A stretch of DNA of 64,000 nucleotides from contig CM060195.1 of the NCBI GenBank assembly GCA_030549335.1, forward strand, positions 4,557,001-4,621,000, read 5' to 3'. Below, one piece after another: positions 39,621-51,600 of this stretch. The notes beneath the pieces are model-generated. The model made no database searches and was not told the DNA's origin. It saw only the letters and a list, made by a program, of their open reading frames with translations. Position 1 is the first letter of the stretch. Each line of letters begins with the position of its first letter. The stretch comes from Pontederia crassipes. Its lineage: Eukaryota; Streptophyta; Magnoliopsida; Commelinales; Pontederiaceae. Position numbers and translations under genes: made by a program.

Positions 39621-40140
39621 ATAAAAAATATTGTGACGCAATGGTATATATATATAATATCAAATATATATATATATATGTATGTATATAGTATTTATAT
39701 TAACAAATGTGTACACAAGTTTACATCAGCTAATTATATCAATATATATATATACATAAATCTCTATGTTCATATATAGATGTCTAACTTTTTAAATTAA
39801 ACTATTAAGAAACATCATATAACTTAATTCTATTCTCATAAATATTCTATGATTTAGAAGATAAGAAAATGATCTATAAATCACTAAGACACATATTGTA
39901 CATATACACTTTGTATACAATTTATCTACTATGTATACATACATACATACATACATACACACACATATATATATATATATGTCTTCGTATCTATATACAT
40001 ATATCTTTTTTTAGGATATCACACATATATATATATACGTATTTGTATCCATTTACATATATGTGTGTCGTTGTATCCATATTCATATATGAATATAATT
40101 ATAATTAATATGCAATCAATTAACTATTAGTATATGTAAG
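39621..40140. repeat. TA/ATAC/CATA simple-sequence block
   Basis: Interrupted TA, ATAC (about 39930-39958) and CATATATA runs over about 500 bp. The 79-codon ORF at 39869-40108 is a product of this composition. Confidence 0.85.
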
Positions 40141-40195
40141 ATATATTTATATTTTCACTTTGGTGTCTCAATAGAGACACATAGCGTCGGTCAAC

Positions 40196-41269
40196 TAGGG
40201 CTGAGCAAACCCGGGACCGTGTCCGAGTCTAAGCGGACTCGATTCTGACCCGAATTATGCTCGGACCCGGTACCAGAACTTTGATTGGGTTCGCGGTCGA
40301 GAATCATTAGCGGTCGGAGTCGAGAGACAAGGGAGGGGGAGGGGGAAGGCAGACAAAGCCGGGACCACCGTCGTTCTCCTGCGTCGGAATCGTCCACCAC
40401 TTGGTCCAATCCGATGCCGGCGGGCACGATGCGGCGCATGCGACCGAATCGTCTTACCTGGTGGCCAATCTGACGTTTGGTGGCCACGATCCGATGCCCA
40501 ATGGCCGGATCAGCCGCCAGTTGCTTCATCTGGAGCCTGGCAGTCGAATCGGCCGCCAATTGCCACGATCTGGCACTTGGCAGTCGGATTTGGCCACTGG
40601 CGGCCGCGATCCGGCTATAGAAACTGATTTGACGCTCGAGGACCGGAGTAGAGAGAGGGAGAGGGGGAGGGCGGGGCCGGATCGGCTCACCTGGTGGTCG
40701 ATTCGGCGCTTTGGCGGCCACATTGCGACACCTGACAGTCGGATCGGCCGCCAGCTATCATGATCCAACGCTTGGCAGCCGACTCGGCCACCAGTTGCCA
40801 TGATCCGATGCCTGGTAGTCAGATTGACTGCCAGCTGCTACGTTACGGCGCTGGCAGTCGGATCGGCCTCCGAAACCTGGCAACCGATTCGATGCTTGGA
40901 GGTCGGAGCAGAGAGAGAGAGGGAGAGGTGGCCAGAGTCGGGAACGCGTATGAGTCGCTACCGTCACCGTGGAAGAGAGAAGGAGAGGGGTGAGAGAGAG
41001 AGATGGTAAAGAGAAGGGAGATGGTGACCCGTGACCGGTGAGATGAAAAGAGTGGGAGAGAGACTTTAGTTACTTATATATTAATAACCCGGGCCGGATC
41101 CGGGTCAAGTATTTACACTGCAAACTCGGTCCTAACCCGGACTCGACGGGTTTTCCACCAACTGGACCCGGTCCTGGTCCGGATATAATCTGGGCCGAGT
41201 TATTTACCCGGTTTTTTGAGTCAGTGCAGTCCGAGTCGACGGGGTCGACCCGGACCATGCTCAGGCCTA
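40196..41269. mobile_element. hAT-type non-autonomous element with 8-bp TSD
   Basis: Ends TAGGGCTGAGCA (left) and TGCTCAGGCCTA (right) form a 12-bp TIR with one mismatch. The flanks carry a perfect 8-bp duplication CGGTCAAC (40188-40195, 41270-41277), the hAT signature length. Subterminal sequences (ACCCGGGAC, GACCCGG, GGGTCGACCCGG) are palindromic. The interior (about 40400-40960) is a GC-rich array of diverged units around GGCAGTCGGATCGGCCGCCA and TGCCATGATCCGATGCCTGG, which yields long meaningless ORFs on both strands. No transposase. Confidence 0.9.
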
Positions 41270-41440
41270 CGGTCAACATTTCATGCCACTTGGGCCTGAC
41301 CAAACGTAGAAACTTTAGTGCCTCCACTAGTCGACGTCATGCTTGCGCTACATTTGACAAGCATATGGTGACACCATAGCATCACATTAGCGTCTTGAAA
41401 TCCGACGCCACAGTAGCGCTATATTTTAAGTTTAAGCTAA

Positions 41441-43647
41441 GTGTTACTAAAAGCCTAAAATTTCATAAATGAAACAAAAGTTATAAGTTTTTTTTTGTAT
41501 TTTTATCTTTTTTTTTCTTTTTAGTGAAGAGATTTAACAAAGCAAGAACGATAATGGAGAAAAATAAAACTAAACTGAAGTGATGATAATCATTAGGGCA
41601 TATAGACTCTTTTCATAGAAGGACAATTAAAGGTTATGTATCAAATAATCCAAAACAGACATATGTCTTAAACGAGTGATTACTAAATGTGGGACTCTAG
41701 ATTCAGCTCAAATGAGGGCAAGAAATTTAAGTTCATAGTGTCTTGAGATGGCCAAGAATCTACTCAGTCAACAACAATTAACAAAGGCGATAGAAGATAA
41801 CTCTCCTAGAATTTTCCTTCTCGATTCAAGCCTACTCTCCTTCAACTCAACGGTTGATTACCTTGTAACACCTAGCTAATCTCTCGACTCACTACTAAGC
41901 TACCTTACAACATAAGCCCTTCTCAGGGTCTTGTTGCAAGAAAATATCATCAAAAGTAAAGAGGAAGAATGGGGGATCACAACTCAACACATCGACACTT
42001 AAAACATTATAATCCATTAACAATAAAGAGACAAATAGCTATAGAAAGTGATAAACAGCTCAAATGAGATAAAACATCCAACAAAGAACATCTAACATAA
42101 AAGTAAGCATAGCAAATAATAGTTATAATTCTATCAAGAATCTCCAACACTAATGACTTATTTTCCTATACATAACTATAGAATAACAACACAAATTATT
42201 TTTATCTCCATGCTAAACATCTTCTAATAGAGAAAATAAAGAAAAAAAATCAATCGAAAAGGGGCCAAAGAAGCAGAGCAAAGCAAAATAAAACAGTAGT
42301 AGCAACAACAAGAACAGAGTACCAAGCAGCTTCCCCTCACGGTTTACTTAGCCAACCCCTTTCCGAAAGTGATGTCTTATATCACAAAAAATGGCATCCC
42401 CCTAAATAGCATCTTTCTTCTTTTTATAGTTCTCCTTTTCCGTCCCATCGTTTGATCCTTGAAACCTATCCACATTGTACAATGCATTTTCTTTTTAATC
42501 CTCCCACCGCTTGATTCTCGACATCTATCCACACTGTGTAGTGCCAATAGAGGTAGTTGTGATCCTATGCTAGAAATTAGCTTGTACGTGTCTTTTCTAT
42601 CAGCTCATCACCTTTTTTATTCTAAGGTGCCAAATACCCCCATTTGAAACTTCTCCGCCAGAGCAGCTACATGATGCCCTCGTCAATATGTGACATCTTC
42701 TAAAACGTAAAATTTCATAAGTTCACCTTAATATTATCCAGTTTTACAATAAAAACTAAAATAACATATGGATTCCATAAAAGTGGGCAAAAGATTAAAA
42801 ACATAGGGCTTTGTGTTGTGAAAATGCAGACAGATCGAGAAAATCATGCTCCTACCCTAACAAAAATAGACAAGAAACTCATGTTATCAAATTACACCCA
42901 ATCTATAAGAATATTGCATTAGTGATGCCTCAATTTGGAAGGTCCAATAAGTTTCCTTATACGATTTGTTCCAAAAATAGAAAGTTCGATAACATGCCAA
43001 TTTTATCCCCTTTGTGCAATAAAAATAAGTCTCATAAACGCTTGCTAAATTATTTTTAAAATTAATTAGATAAGAAATGAGCATAAATATATAAATGATT
43101 TAGCTGACATAAAGTTGGCAAGAAAGTGTATGAAACGTCGGAAAATGTTTTGGATTCAATGTAAGTTGTAATAAGAGTTGGCATAACTTATCAATAATCT
43201 TCCCAAAAAGAAAATAATAATAAATAAATAATAAATACAAAATTAAACAATAACAAGTTGTTTGTTAAAGTTATGAATAGGTGTCGTGTGGCATGTGTGA
43301 CGAAGGTCTTTGTTTTCTTGCTTTCATGCACCTCTTTCTTTCGACTCCTAAAGTAAATGATTTTTTAAATTAAGTAATATTATTTATAAGTGAATCATTC
43401 AGTACATTTAGATTGTGATTCATACATTTAAATATTCTAAAATCATAAATTTTAGTGTTTCGAACTTTTTTCATTTATAAATGAGATATTGCAAAGATTT
43501 CCATCCACCATTTGGTGAATGAATGTAGATGACTCGCATTAATTGAAAATTTAATTAGTGCATTAATTATATTTTTTATTATTCGTCTTCCTAATTTGGC
43601 TATACGCAAATACAACGGCGACATGGATTTTTTCGCCCAGACTCGGC
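41441..43647. other. Repeat-derived spacer, no gene seen
   Basis: 41460-42900 is copy B of the old direct repeat. 42901-43647 is AT-rich spacer leading to the promoter of the unrecognised gene. No coding sequence is supported. Confidence 0.5.
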
Positions 43648-43655
43648 TATAAATA
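43648..43655 (+). promoter_or_regulatory. TATA box of the unrecognised 713-aa gene
   Basis: TATAAATA, in GGCTATAAATATTGAGG, followed about 30-120 bp later by a putative 5'UTR exon that ends at 43769 with TTTG|GTAAGA. Confidence 0.6.
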
Positions 43656-43679
43656 TTGAGGACCGATGGTGATAAAACC

Positions 43680-44968
43680 CTATTGAGGCCGCCTTCAACT
43701 ATCAAAGGTTGTCTCCTTCGCCGCCGCTCGTGAGGAGGCCATCTCGTCATCAGATAGGAACACCATTTGGTAAGATCTTCTATTTCTATTATGTCCAAAT
43801 GGTTTTACCTCGAATAAGCGTTGCTGATTTTGTTTGTTTTTCCTTAATATAATATAATCAAGGAGATCAATTTGAGAAATAAAAGGGAAAAATCAATATG
43901 GCTAAAGATGTGAGTATGCGCAAACATGAGTATGTTCGCAGTATCAATCATCAAAATTATGAAAATACTTACATCATTTACAACATAATGTTTTAGTTTG
44001 GTTATTCTTAAATGTTTCTTCTTTTTCCTAGATAGAAATTACATCACTTATGACTAAAAACCTTCTCAAGTTATGAAATTCACAACCCTTTCACATAATT
44101 GTGTACCTTGTGCTGTTCAAATGAGGTCAAGACCTGGTATCATGTTCATTTAAAAGAAAATTTTGTTTATGGTTGGATCTCTTTTGGTTGCATGGGAGCA
44201 TGGATGGATCTTTGCAATTGTTGCCTATGCATATCTATGAAATAAGGAAAAATAAAAGAGAGTTGTCATAAACATTTGCATGTCAAGGGAAGATGACCAA
44301 TTATTCTAATAGAAATTTCCATGTTTATGATTGTTGTAAAAAGTGTGAGTTGGGTGAAGGTCATCCATATTTGTCATATAATTAACGATAGATTAAGATC
44401 AAAGCTAGTTCTAATTAATTAATGCCAAGAAAGATGTGTCTTCCTATATCATGTGAATCTTCCACTATATTTATGGTTGATAGGTAAATGTAAATACAAA
44501 ATTGTTCCTCTAGATATTTTTCCCCCAAATAAGATAGAAGAATCTATGATTTTTGTTACATATTTGGCATGCCACCATCACACACACACATGCACATGGT
44601 GTTTTCAATTTCTCAAAATCCTCTAATTCAATAACAATTCTTTTGTACATTGAGATCCATTAAGTCATTCAGAATTAATGGTTATGATCCTAAACATATG
44701 CATCATCACCCCCATTCACTTCTGTTCTAATTAGTTAAATACAAACTCGAAATCCCCAAAAGTCTTATTTGGAGATTTGGAGTTTATATTCAATCTTAAG
44801 TAGATATGATTAAGAATTCCATTATTACAACCATTATATTATCTTTCATTTGCCATATATCCCAAATCTAGCATTCTATCTATCAGACTTCAAAATTACT
44901 TCCTCTCATGTCTACTAGTTAAAATTATAAGTTGTCTTTGGCAGCATCAGAGCAACACCATCACCACC
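43680..44968 (+). other. 5'UTR exon plus 5'UTR intron (inferred)
   Basis: A donor GTAAGA at 43770 and an acceptor TTTGGCAG ending at 44944 frame a 1175-bp intron upstream of the start codon. The downstream part of the leader (44945-44968) is CATCAGAGCAACACC and more, up to the ATG. No upstream ATG gives a longer protein: the one at about 43666 stops after six codons. Splicing is inferred, not proven. Confidence 0.55.
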
Positions 44969-47900
44969 ATGAGCTCATCCACTTTGCGCGGCACCTGCAA
45001 CAACTGCCGCCTTGCAACAAATGCTGATGGGGAGCTTGTGGTTTTGGCGCAAGAGAATGCCAACAATGGAGCCCTCGGCGCACAATGCACCTACTCCGGC
45101 CAGACGCCGGAGAGCTCATCGGCAGGGGTGCGCAGGGGGGCGAACTGCGCCCACCCGGATCAGCAAGGAAGCTCGTCGGCCGGAGTGCGCAGGGGACCAA
45201 ACTGCAACTGCAGCAATGGCGACCATGCCAATCTGCAGCATGGGCAAACAAGGAGTACACATGATCATCCAGCAGTCCAAAATGCTAATCAAGTGTACAT
45301 GACAACAATCATCCAGTAAGTACACATGATCACTTCTACTAAACAACCTTTTTAAATGAAAGTGGAATTGATGTTAATTTCACCTGAAAGCTTGATCTTA
45401 TAGTGATAAGAATTGATATTAGTCTAAAATGAGTGCATTGTTTACTCTACATATCGTTGAATTTCTTTCTAAACAAATACAAAGAAAGGGATTAATATAC
45501 ACCTCCGACGCATCTTCCGTTCTTAAGGAATGTTGAGCGCATCTTAATCGTTGATCTATTGATTAATGAATTCAATTACAAATGATTAAATCTCATCATT
45601 TAAAAATATCATTTATCTGAACCATTAATCAATCAATTGAGATGCGTACGATGTTCCTTCAGAAAGTATATTAATTTCCTTACGGTATATTTTTATTTGA
45701 GCACTTTGATAAGTCTATTTTTTTCATGTTTATAACAATGAAGGTTTATATTCATTTTGATACCCATGCCGCAAAATCCTATCCGACTCAGTCGGTCGAA
45801 TCGGTCAGACCGGTGCCCGACATTTGAAACGGTCAATGGATCATCTCAAACTCGGCCTTGATATTGACCCGCTTTGATTCGGTCAAGTCCAATTAAAACT
45901 CGAATTCAACTGTTGGGTTTGAGTGACCCGATTAGGTCAAGAAAAAAATAACTAGGACAAAAAAATAATTTATTGTAGAACATATTGCTTTTCTATATAT
46001 CATTATTTAAAAAATAATTTATTGTACTTCAAATTATGAATGATTAAAAATCATTATATAATATCATTTAGTTGTCTAATTTATTGTACAATCCAAATCT
46101 GCCTGAGCATAAGGTGCTCTTGAGGTCCATTAATCTCATACGTACATACGTACATACACACACATATATATATATATAATTTATGTTTCTAAGTTTTTTT
46201 CATTTTTGTTATATCATTGTTTTGATTTATAATTATGAATTTTTTTGTGTTTTAGGTTATACTATTTAATTGATACTTAATTTATTGTATTATTTAACTT
46301 TTTATTTATTATGCATCTTATAAGGCAATAAGAATACAAGAAAAATTTATTTAACATATTTTTTATTTTTTATTAATATATATTGTCTTGCCCGACTATT
46401 TGGTTCATTCCGATCTGATCTCAACCTGAACGAGTCATCAATCTAGATCGATGGCTAGATTGGATTTTAAAGCATTGTTTTATACTTTGTATATTAAATT
46501 CGATAATGTGAAAACACAGTGATTTAACCAAGGGCATGAAATAATAATAAATGTAATGTTGCTTGTACATTTTTTCTTCTAAATAAATAAATATAATATC
46601 ATTAGATATAAAGTAACTAATGTAGTATTAGTTGTTGATTTAAATGAAGGCATTTATTTGCAAGCGAGCTCTACTTATTAATTTCCTTCAAAATGCTCAT
46701 AAAAACAGGGAAAATGCATTTGCAAGTTGATTTTTCACCTTTTTTGCTTCTAAAAGTTTAACTTTTTAGATTTTTTTTTCTGATGTCTGTATCAACATGA
46801 CCTCACCATTGCAGCAACGGGGGTGTTCACGTCCACCACCATCACTACTACAACAACTACGTGGAGAGTTATCCGGGAGACGCGAACAGGGTGACCACTT
46901 CTCAGGGCAACGAAGAGTGCAACAATGGGCCGCAGCATGGTGATCAGGGCCATGGCGCCGCCCCTGCCGCCTCTGACATCGAGGCAAGTCTTCGTCCTGT
47001 CGGCAGTACTGATGACCAACAGCGGGTCGACCAGCTCCTCGACCTCAACCTGCTGCCGGCTGCCGGACAACCTGCTGATCACCACATAAATGTAACTCCG
47101 GTGGTGGTCGACGTCGATCAGTGCAACACCGAAATGGGGCCGCCGCCGCTGGTCCAACAGGATGTCGGTCCCTTCTGCTCGTCTGGCACTCCGACGGCGT
47201 TGGGTGAAATGCCGGCGCCTGTGCAACACCGTCGTGATGGAAGTAACAGTAACCGACTGCCTCCATCATTGCCGTCTCCGGCACCCGGCTTCCGCCGGAC
47301 CAGCTTAATCTCCGAGACAGGACTGACGAAATCTCCCTTGTCAGCCTTCTCGTTATATGAGGCCAGGATTAGCGCTGAAGCTACCGGAGCAAACAAAGGC
47401 CACGGCTTCGCGCAGGTCGAGTTTTCCAGTACCGGGGACCGCGACGCTAGCGTGCGCACTGGTTCTCTGACGTTGGAAGCCCTGGCCGTGGCGTGTGAAC
47501 AGATATTCAGCACCGAGGCGAGCCAGGAGGAGAGTAGCCTTCCTACGCCGCCTCCTCTCGCCCCTTCTTCCTCCACCCGCAACCACCTCAAGAGCGGAGG
47601 AGACCACCAGGGTGGCGCTGAGAAGCAGTACAGGCAACAACAAGCTCCTGGCGGCGCTGGTTCTTTGACGTCGGAAGCGCCAGAAACGGCGTGGGATCAG
47701 GCGCAGAAGCTCACATCGAGTGGCGCGGCGAAAAGCAGTAGGAAGCCGTCGACCCTCCTGCACCAGGAGGAGAGGAGTCTCCCTCCTCCTCCTCCTCGCC
47801 GTCCTTCTTTCTTCTCCCGTGACTTTCTCGGCCACCACGGTGTCGGTTCTTCGACATCAGAAGCTCCAGCAAAGGCGTTGGAGCACCAGTTCACGATGAC

Positions 47901-48609
47901 CGGCGCCGGGACCAGCAGTAGTGCGCTGCCGAGCTTCATGCACAGGGAGGAGAGGAGTCTTCCTCCGCCTCCTCCTCCTCCTAGTGCTCCGTCTTCCTCC
48001 CCCAGTGACCTCCTCAAGACCGGAGGTGAAGACGCCGGGAAAGCCTCGTCGTCATCCAAGAGGAAGCGACCGTGGGGGACCGATCAACGCGAAATTGTCT
48101 TGGCGCTCAAAGCTGGTATGCCAATGCATAGAAGACGCGGCAGAGGGGCCTTCACGAGAGTAGCCCGGAATCCAAGGCCACCGATGCCAGCTCCCTCTGC
48201 AAACGTCAGTAGTTACAGTAGCATGATCGGTTCTGGTGGTGCAGTGGCTTCGAGCTTGGCGTCTCACATGAGCGGCCCTCTGTACGGAGCAGGAGCAGGA
48301 GCAGGATCAGGATACGGTAGTCATCTGCGGCCACCAGGTCACATAAGAGGTCCTTCGCGTGGAGGAGGAGCAGGAAGGTATGGGAGGCATCTGGCGCCAC
48401 CGACTGGTCCGCCTGAACCGGTGAGCAGGCGCTCGAGGACGGGGACTAGGACGCCGAGGGCGGCGCTGGGCACAGCGCCGCCTGCTGATCGCGAACGTGG
48501 TGAGGATACAACTGAGGCGACTTCCTCTTCAACTCGGGGAGATGACAGCAGCGCCGCTGGTACTTCCGGCGTGGGTTGGCGGTGGTTCTTCGGCCCCGAC
48601 TCGTCCTGA
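44969..48609 (+). CDS. Unrecognised Pro/Ser-rich protein with EAR-like motif
   Basis: I do not recognise this gene. Exon 1 is 44969-45315 (donor CCA|GTAAGT), exon 2 is 46815-48609 (acceptor TTGCAG). The junction codon CA|C keeps frame and gives 713 aa. Residues 1-86 are Cys-bearing (TCNNC at 9-13) and contain a duplicated 19-residue unit opening SSSAGVRRG (49-67, 68-86). A His/Tyr-rich stretch (VHHHHYYNNY) straddles the start of exon 2. Residues 190-196 read LLDLNLL, an EAR-type LxLxL core as in plant transcriptional repressors. Three imperfect repeats (332-380, 397-457, 459-521) start GSLT/GSST and contain EERSLPPPPP. A basic SSSKRKRPW (528-536) could be a nuclear signal. Residues about 607-641 are Gly/Arg-rich. 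No enzyme domain or membrane segment. A nuclear regulatory role is inference. GC-rich exons in AT-rich surroundings and a long clean frame support a real gene. Confidence 0.75.
45316..46814 (+). other. Intron of the unrecognised gene, with repeat-like block
   Basis: 1499-bp AT-rich intron. A block at about 45790-46450 opens with GACTCAGTCGGTCGAATCGG and closes with GATCTGATCTCAACCTGAAC, resembling the CGG/GACC-rich ends of hAT-type repeats elsewhere in the window, but no TIR or TSD could be fixed. Confidence 0.5.
47461..48030 (+). repeat. Three in-frame coding repeats of 49-63 codons
   Basis: Units at about 47461-47607, 47656-47838 and 47842-48030 share GSLT/GSST-SEAP at the start, an A-x-x-x-x-Q region, EERSLPPPPP (EESSLPTPPP in unit 1) and a final SRDFLG / STRNHLKSGG / PSDLLKTGG. 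Units 2 and 3 are the closest pair, with a leader LLHQ / FMHR before EERSLPPPPP. Confidence 0.8.
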
Positions 48610-51600
48610 ACTCTTGGCATATGGTGCAGTTGCTGGAGCAAATGCTTGGAGAGTGGAGACAGACAGACAGAACAAACTGTGGATTTTCTTTTTCCTTTGC
48701 AATTTAGATCCCGTGATGGCAGGTGATATAAACTTTGCTATTTGGTTTAGTTCTCGAAACATAAGACATGATATTTTGCGAGTGTTTCGTCGCAAAAAGG
48801 CGTGAATAATTTTGTATGTTCTTTTCTATTCCATAGTTAGTAATTCAAGTGTTTGATATGATGGTTTATTTAGTAATTTTAGTCCATGGTTTCCTATGTA
48901 AATTGTTTAAACAAGCTTTTTTTTTGCCACGTCAGTTTCTCAAAATTGTTTTCTTCATTTTTTTTTTTATAAATTCATGGGGCTTGTTTGAATTCCGAAT
49001 TTTGGAGAGATAGAATCGAGCTATTTCAATTTTATTTGGTTATTTTTATATATTCATTATGGAGGGCGGGGTGAAGTGATTATGCTTTCAAAATTATATA
49101 TATTTTATTTTCGCTAAATTTGTAGAACGAGGAGAAATAAATAATTTACAATAGAATTAACCTCTCCATAGTAGTAATTGATCATTTTTATTTATATTCA
49201 TTTTTTATTTATTTTTATTTTTTAAAAATTGGTTATCAGACCAAAGAAATAAAATTAATTAAGCACGATATGGTATAATTTCATTATTGATTAAGCATTA
49301 TAAATTATATATATATATGTATTGAAAGATAAAATGAGTTTTTAGATTATTAAAATTTTAATTCAAATTTATTATGTTTCATATTTTATTCAAAATATGG
49401 CTTGTTAATTATCTCTAGCACCTCGCCTCTGTCCCTCCCTTTTAGTCAATTATCAAACAGCTCCGAAGAATTAAGCATACATATTTTCTGAAGAGTTAAA
49501 CGTTTTTATGTAGCTAAAAATTGTGTTTTGGGTAACTTCTTTTACGTAAGAAGAAGTAATTAAGATATATGGTCCATGAGCACCATCAAGTAAATCATTC
49601 ACATATTCTTTTATCAACTTAATAAAGAAAAAAAATAAAGTTGAAATGTTATGAAAGGTCGTCCATCCCTTTCAAGAACAGTCCTACCAATATATAGATC
49701 CTTATTCTTATCCTTAGGGGCAGTTTGATTACGGATAAAATAAAAAAAAATAAACAACGACCATATTCTACAAAAAAAAAGCAAATTAATCTTATTTCAC
49801 GTATTATTTGGTTTGAAAAGAATACATTTTTAAAAATATTATATTTTATAACAAAATTATTTTATTATAAAGGGTTTATATCTAATATTATAATAATAGT
49901 AAAAAATTAATGTAATAATATATTATCAAAATTTTAAAAACATAAAATATAAAACATTAATTTTTTTAAAAAACTGTGGGACCCACATTAATTATTGCAA
50001 GAACAAAATATGGTGATAGTGTGTGTTCTTGGGTGGAGAAGCTTTGCCCGAGGCAGAATTTTAATTTGGAATAAAAAGTGTGATCACGTTATCAAAATCA
50101 GACCGGACCGAATTGAATGATTCAATCGGTTCAATTGAGAATGAGTTGTTGATCCGATCCAATTGCATGTTAAAATCAGTTTAGACATTGTACTGAAAAA
50201 ATTTGGTTCAAATGGTTCTATTTAAATTTTGAAAAGAAAATAAAAGAAAATGATAAAAAAATAAGAAAGTTAAAAGGGAAAAAATAAAGGAATATAACAA
50301 AGGTTAAGATATGAAAAATTATATGTATAACATTAATTAGGAATTAAAAGAAAGAATATAAGTATTTAAAATTGAATAAGATTACAATGAAAAATTATCA
50401 AAGGGTATAAATAAAAGAAATAAAAAGGTAAGTGTTAAAGAAAAAAAGGAACTAAAAATAATTTAAGATAGAATTTATTAATATAGCATCTATCACCATT
50501 AAATAATAGACACTAAATTAATAATAATTTATTTATATTTATATATTAATCATTATTATTTATCATTATTAAAGCTTTTAACAATTAAAAACTATATTGT
50601 ATTAATTTTTAATATTATTAATAGTTTATTAATACAATATTCATATTCTATCTCATATAAATTATATTATATTTTCATAATTGTTATACATAAAATTATT
50701 TTAATAAAATTGTTCAATTCGATTGAACTCGATCGAATCGGTTCAATTACGATCCGATAATGAGTATGGTCCTATTACGAAACATTGATCCTAACGAAAA
50801 CTATATGAGATGGTGCTCCATGTGTAACATCACCACTTATCTGACTAATAATTTTTTACTATCACTTACACACACAACAATCTTCTATCCTACTTACATG
50901 ATACTAAACAATCTTCTATGTCAGATTTGAATATCAGAATAGGTATCTTGCCTGCCATAACATTACAAATATATTTTTGAAATAGAAAATTCAAAAATTA
51001 CATAAATCTTGATTAAATGTAAAGACTATTTTATTTTTATTCGTTATTTCACTCACCCATCCAATAATTCAACCTCTAATTTCACGGTCATAATATCTTA
51101 TGTTATTCCATTTAACACTTCCTCAATTATAATTGTTTCTTACATCTATTCTTAACTTATAAATTTAAAGATTTTAGTCCTCTCAATTCATCATGATTTG
51201 ACACTTAAAATCCTTCATTTATTTTTTATCCAAAATTTTATTAAGTTTTTTTTATATTTAGGATATGTCAGTTTTACCCTTATTTTTTTAATATAAGAAA
51301 AGACTACAAAAAATTAAAAATATTACAATGAACATATCATTGCATAAAATATTGTTGATAAATAATACTTTCACCCTTATTGATTATGTTTTATTTTTAA
51401 AATAAAAAGTGAGAGCGAAAATGATATTTCGCAAGTACTAAAGAAATTATAAGTTTTAAGATTAAAACTTACAAATTTATAATTTCAAAGTATACGTGAA
51501 AAACAATTATAATTTAAGAGAGATTGAAGAAAATAATCCTCACACGATTCATCAAATTATATTTCATTTTCTCCGTAGAAATTAATATCATGTTTTGTTT

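Larger units (their letters stand above)
33192..41440 (-). mobile_element. Decayed En/Spm-like element hosting other insertions
   Basis: The left part (33192-33720) and right part (39350-39620, 40140-40195, 41270-41440) are arrays of TTAGCGTC, GACGCTAA and GTGACACC-type motifs, the subterminal style of CACTA elements and like 24901-25640. Left end TATAAGAAATTTAACG and an internal AAATTTCTTGTA (39542) look like degraded termini; a clean CACTA TIR pair is not seen. A transposase remnant lies at 34010-34920 on the minus strand. A solo LTR and a hAT element are inserted inside. Boundaries are inferred from where copy B of the flanking repeat is interrupted. Confidence 0.5.
32880..42900. repeat. 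Old direct repeat, copy B (split by transposons)
   Basis: Homologous to copy A at 28440-32165. About 8.2 kb of CACTA-like DNA (33192-41440, itself carrying a solo LTR and a hAT element) splits it. No ORF with a recognisable domain survives. Confidence 0.5.

Noticed and set aside
40191..41009. ORFs up to 176 codons
   Set aside because: Read-through of the GC-rich array inside the hAT element; open in several frames on both strands.
45790..46450. Possible hAT element in the intron of the unrecognised gene
   Set aside because: CGGTC-rich left end and a loosely similar right end, but no matching TIR or 8-bp duplication; mentioned only within the intron entry.
46792..48059. Minus-strand ORFs of 120-161 codons opposite exon 2 of the unrecognised gene
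   Set aside because: Antisense shadows of GC-rich coding sequence; the sense frame has better continuity, repeats and splice sites.
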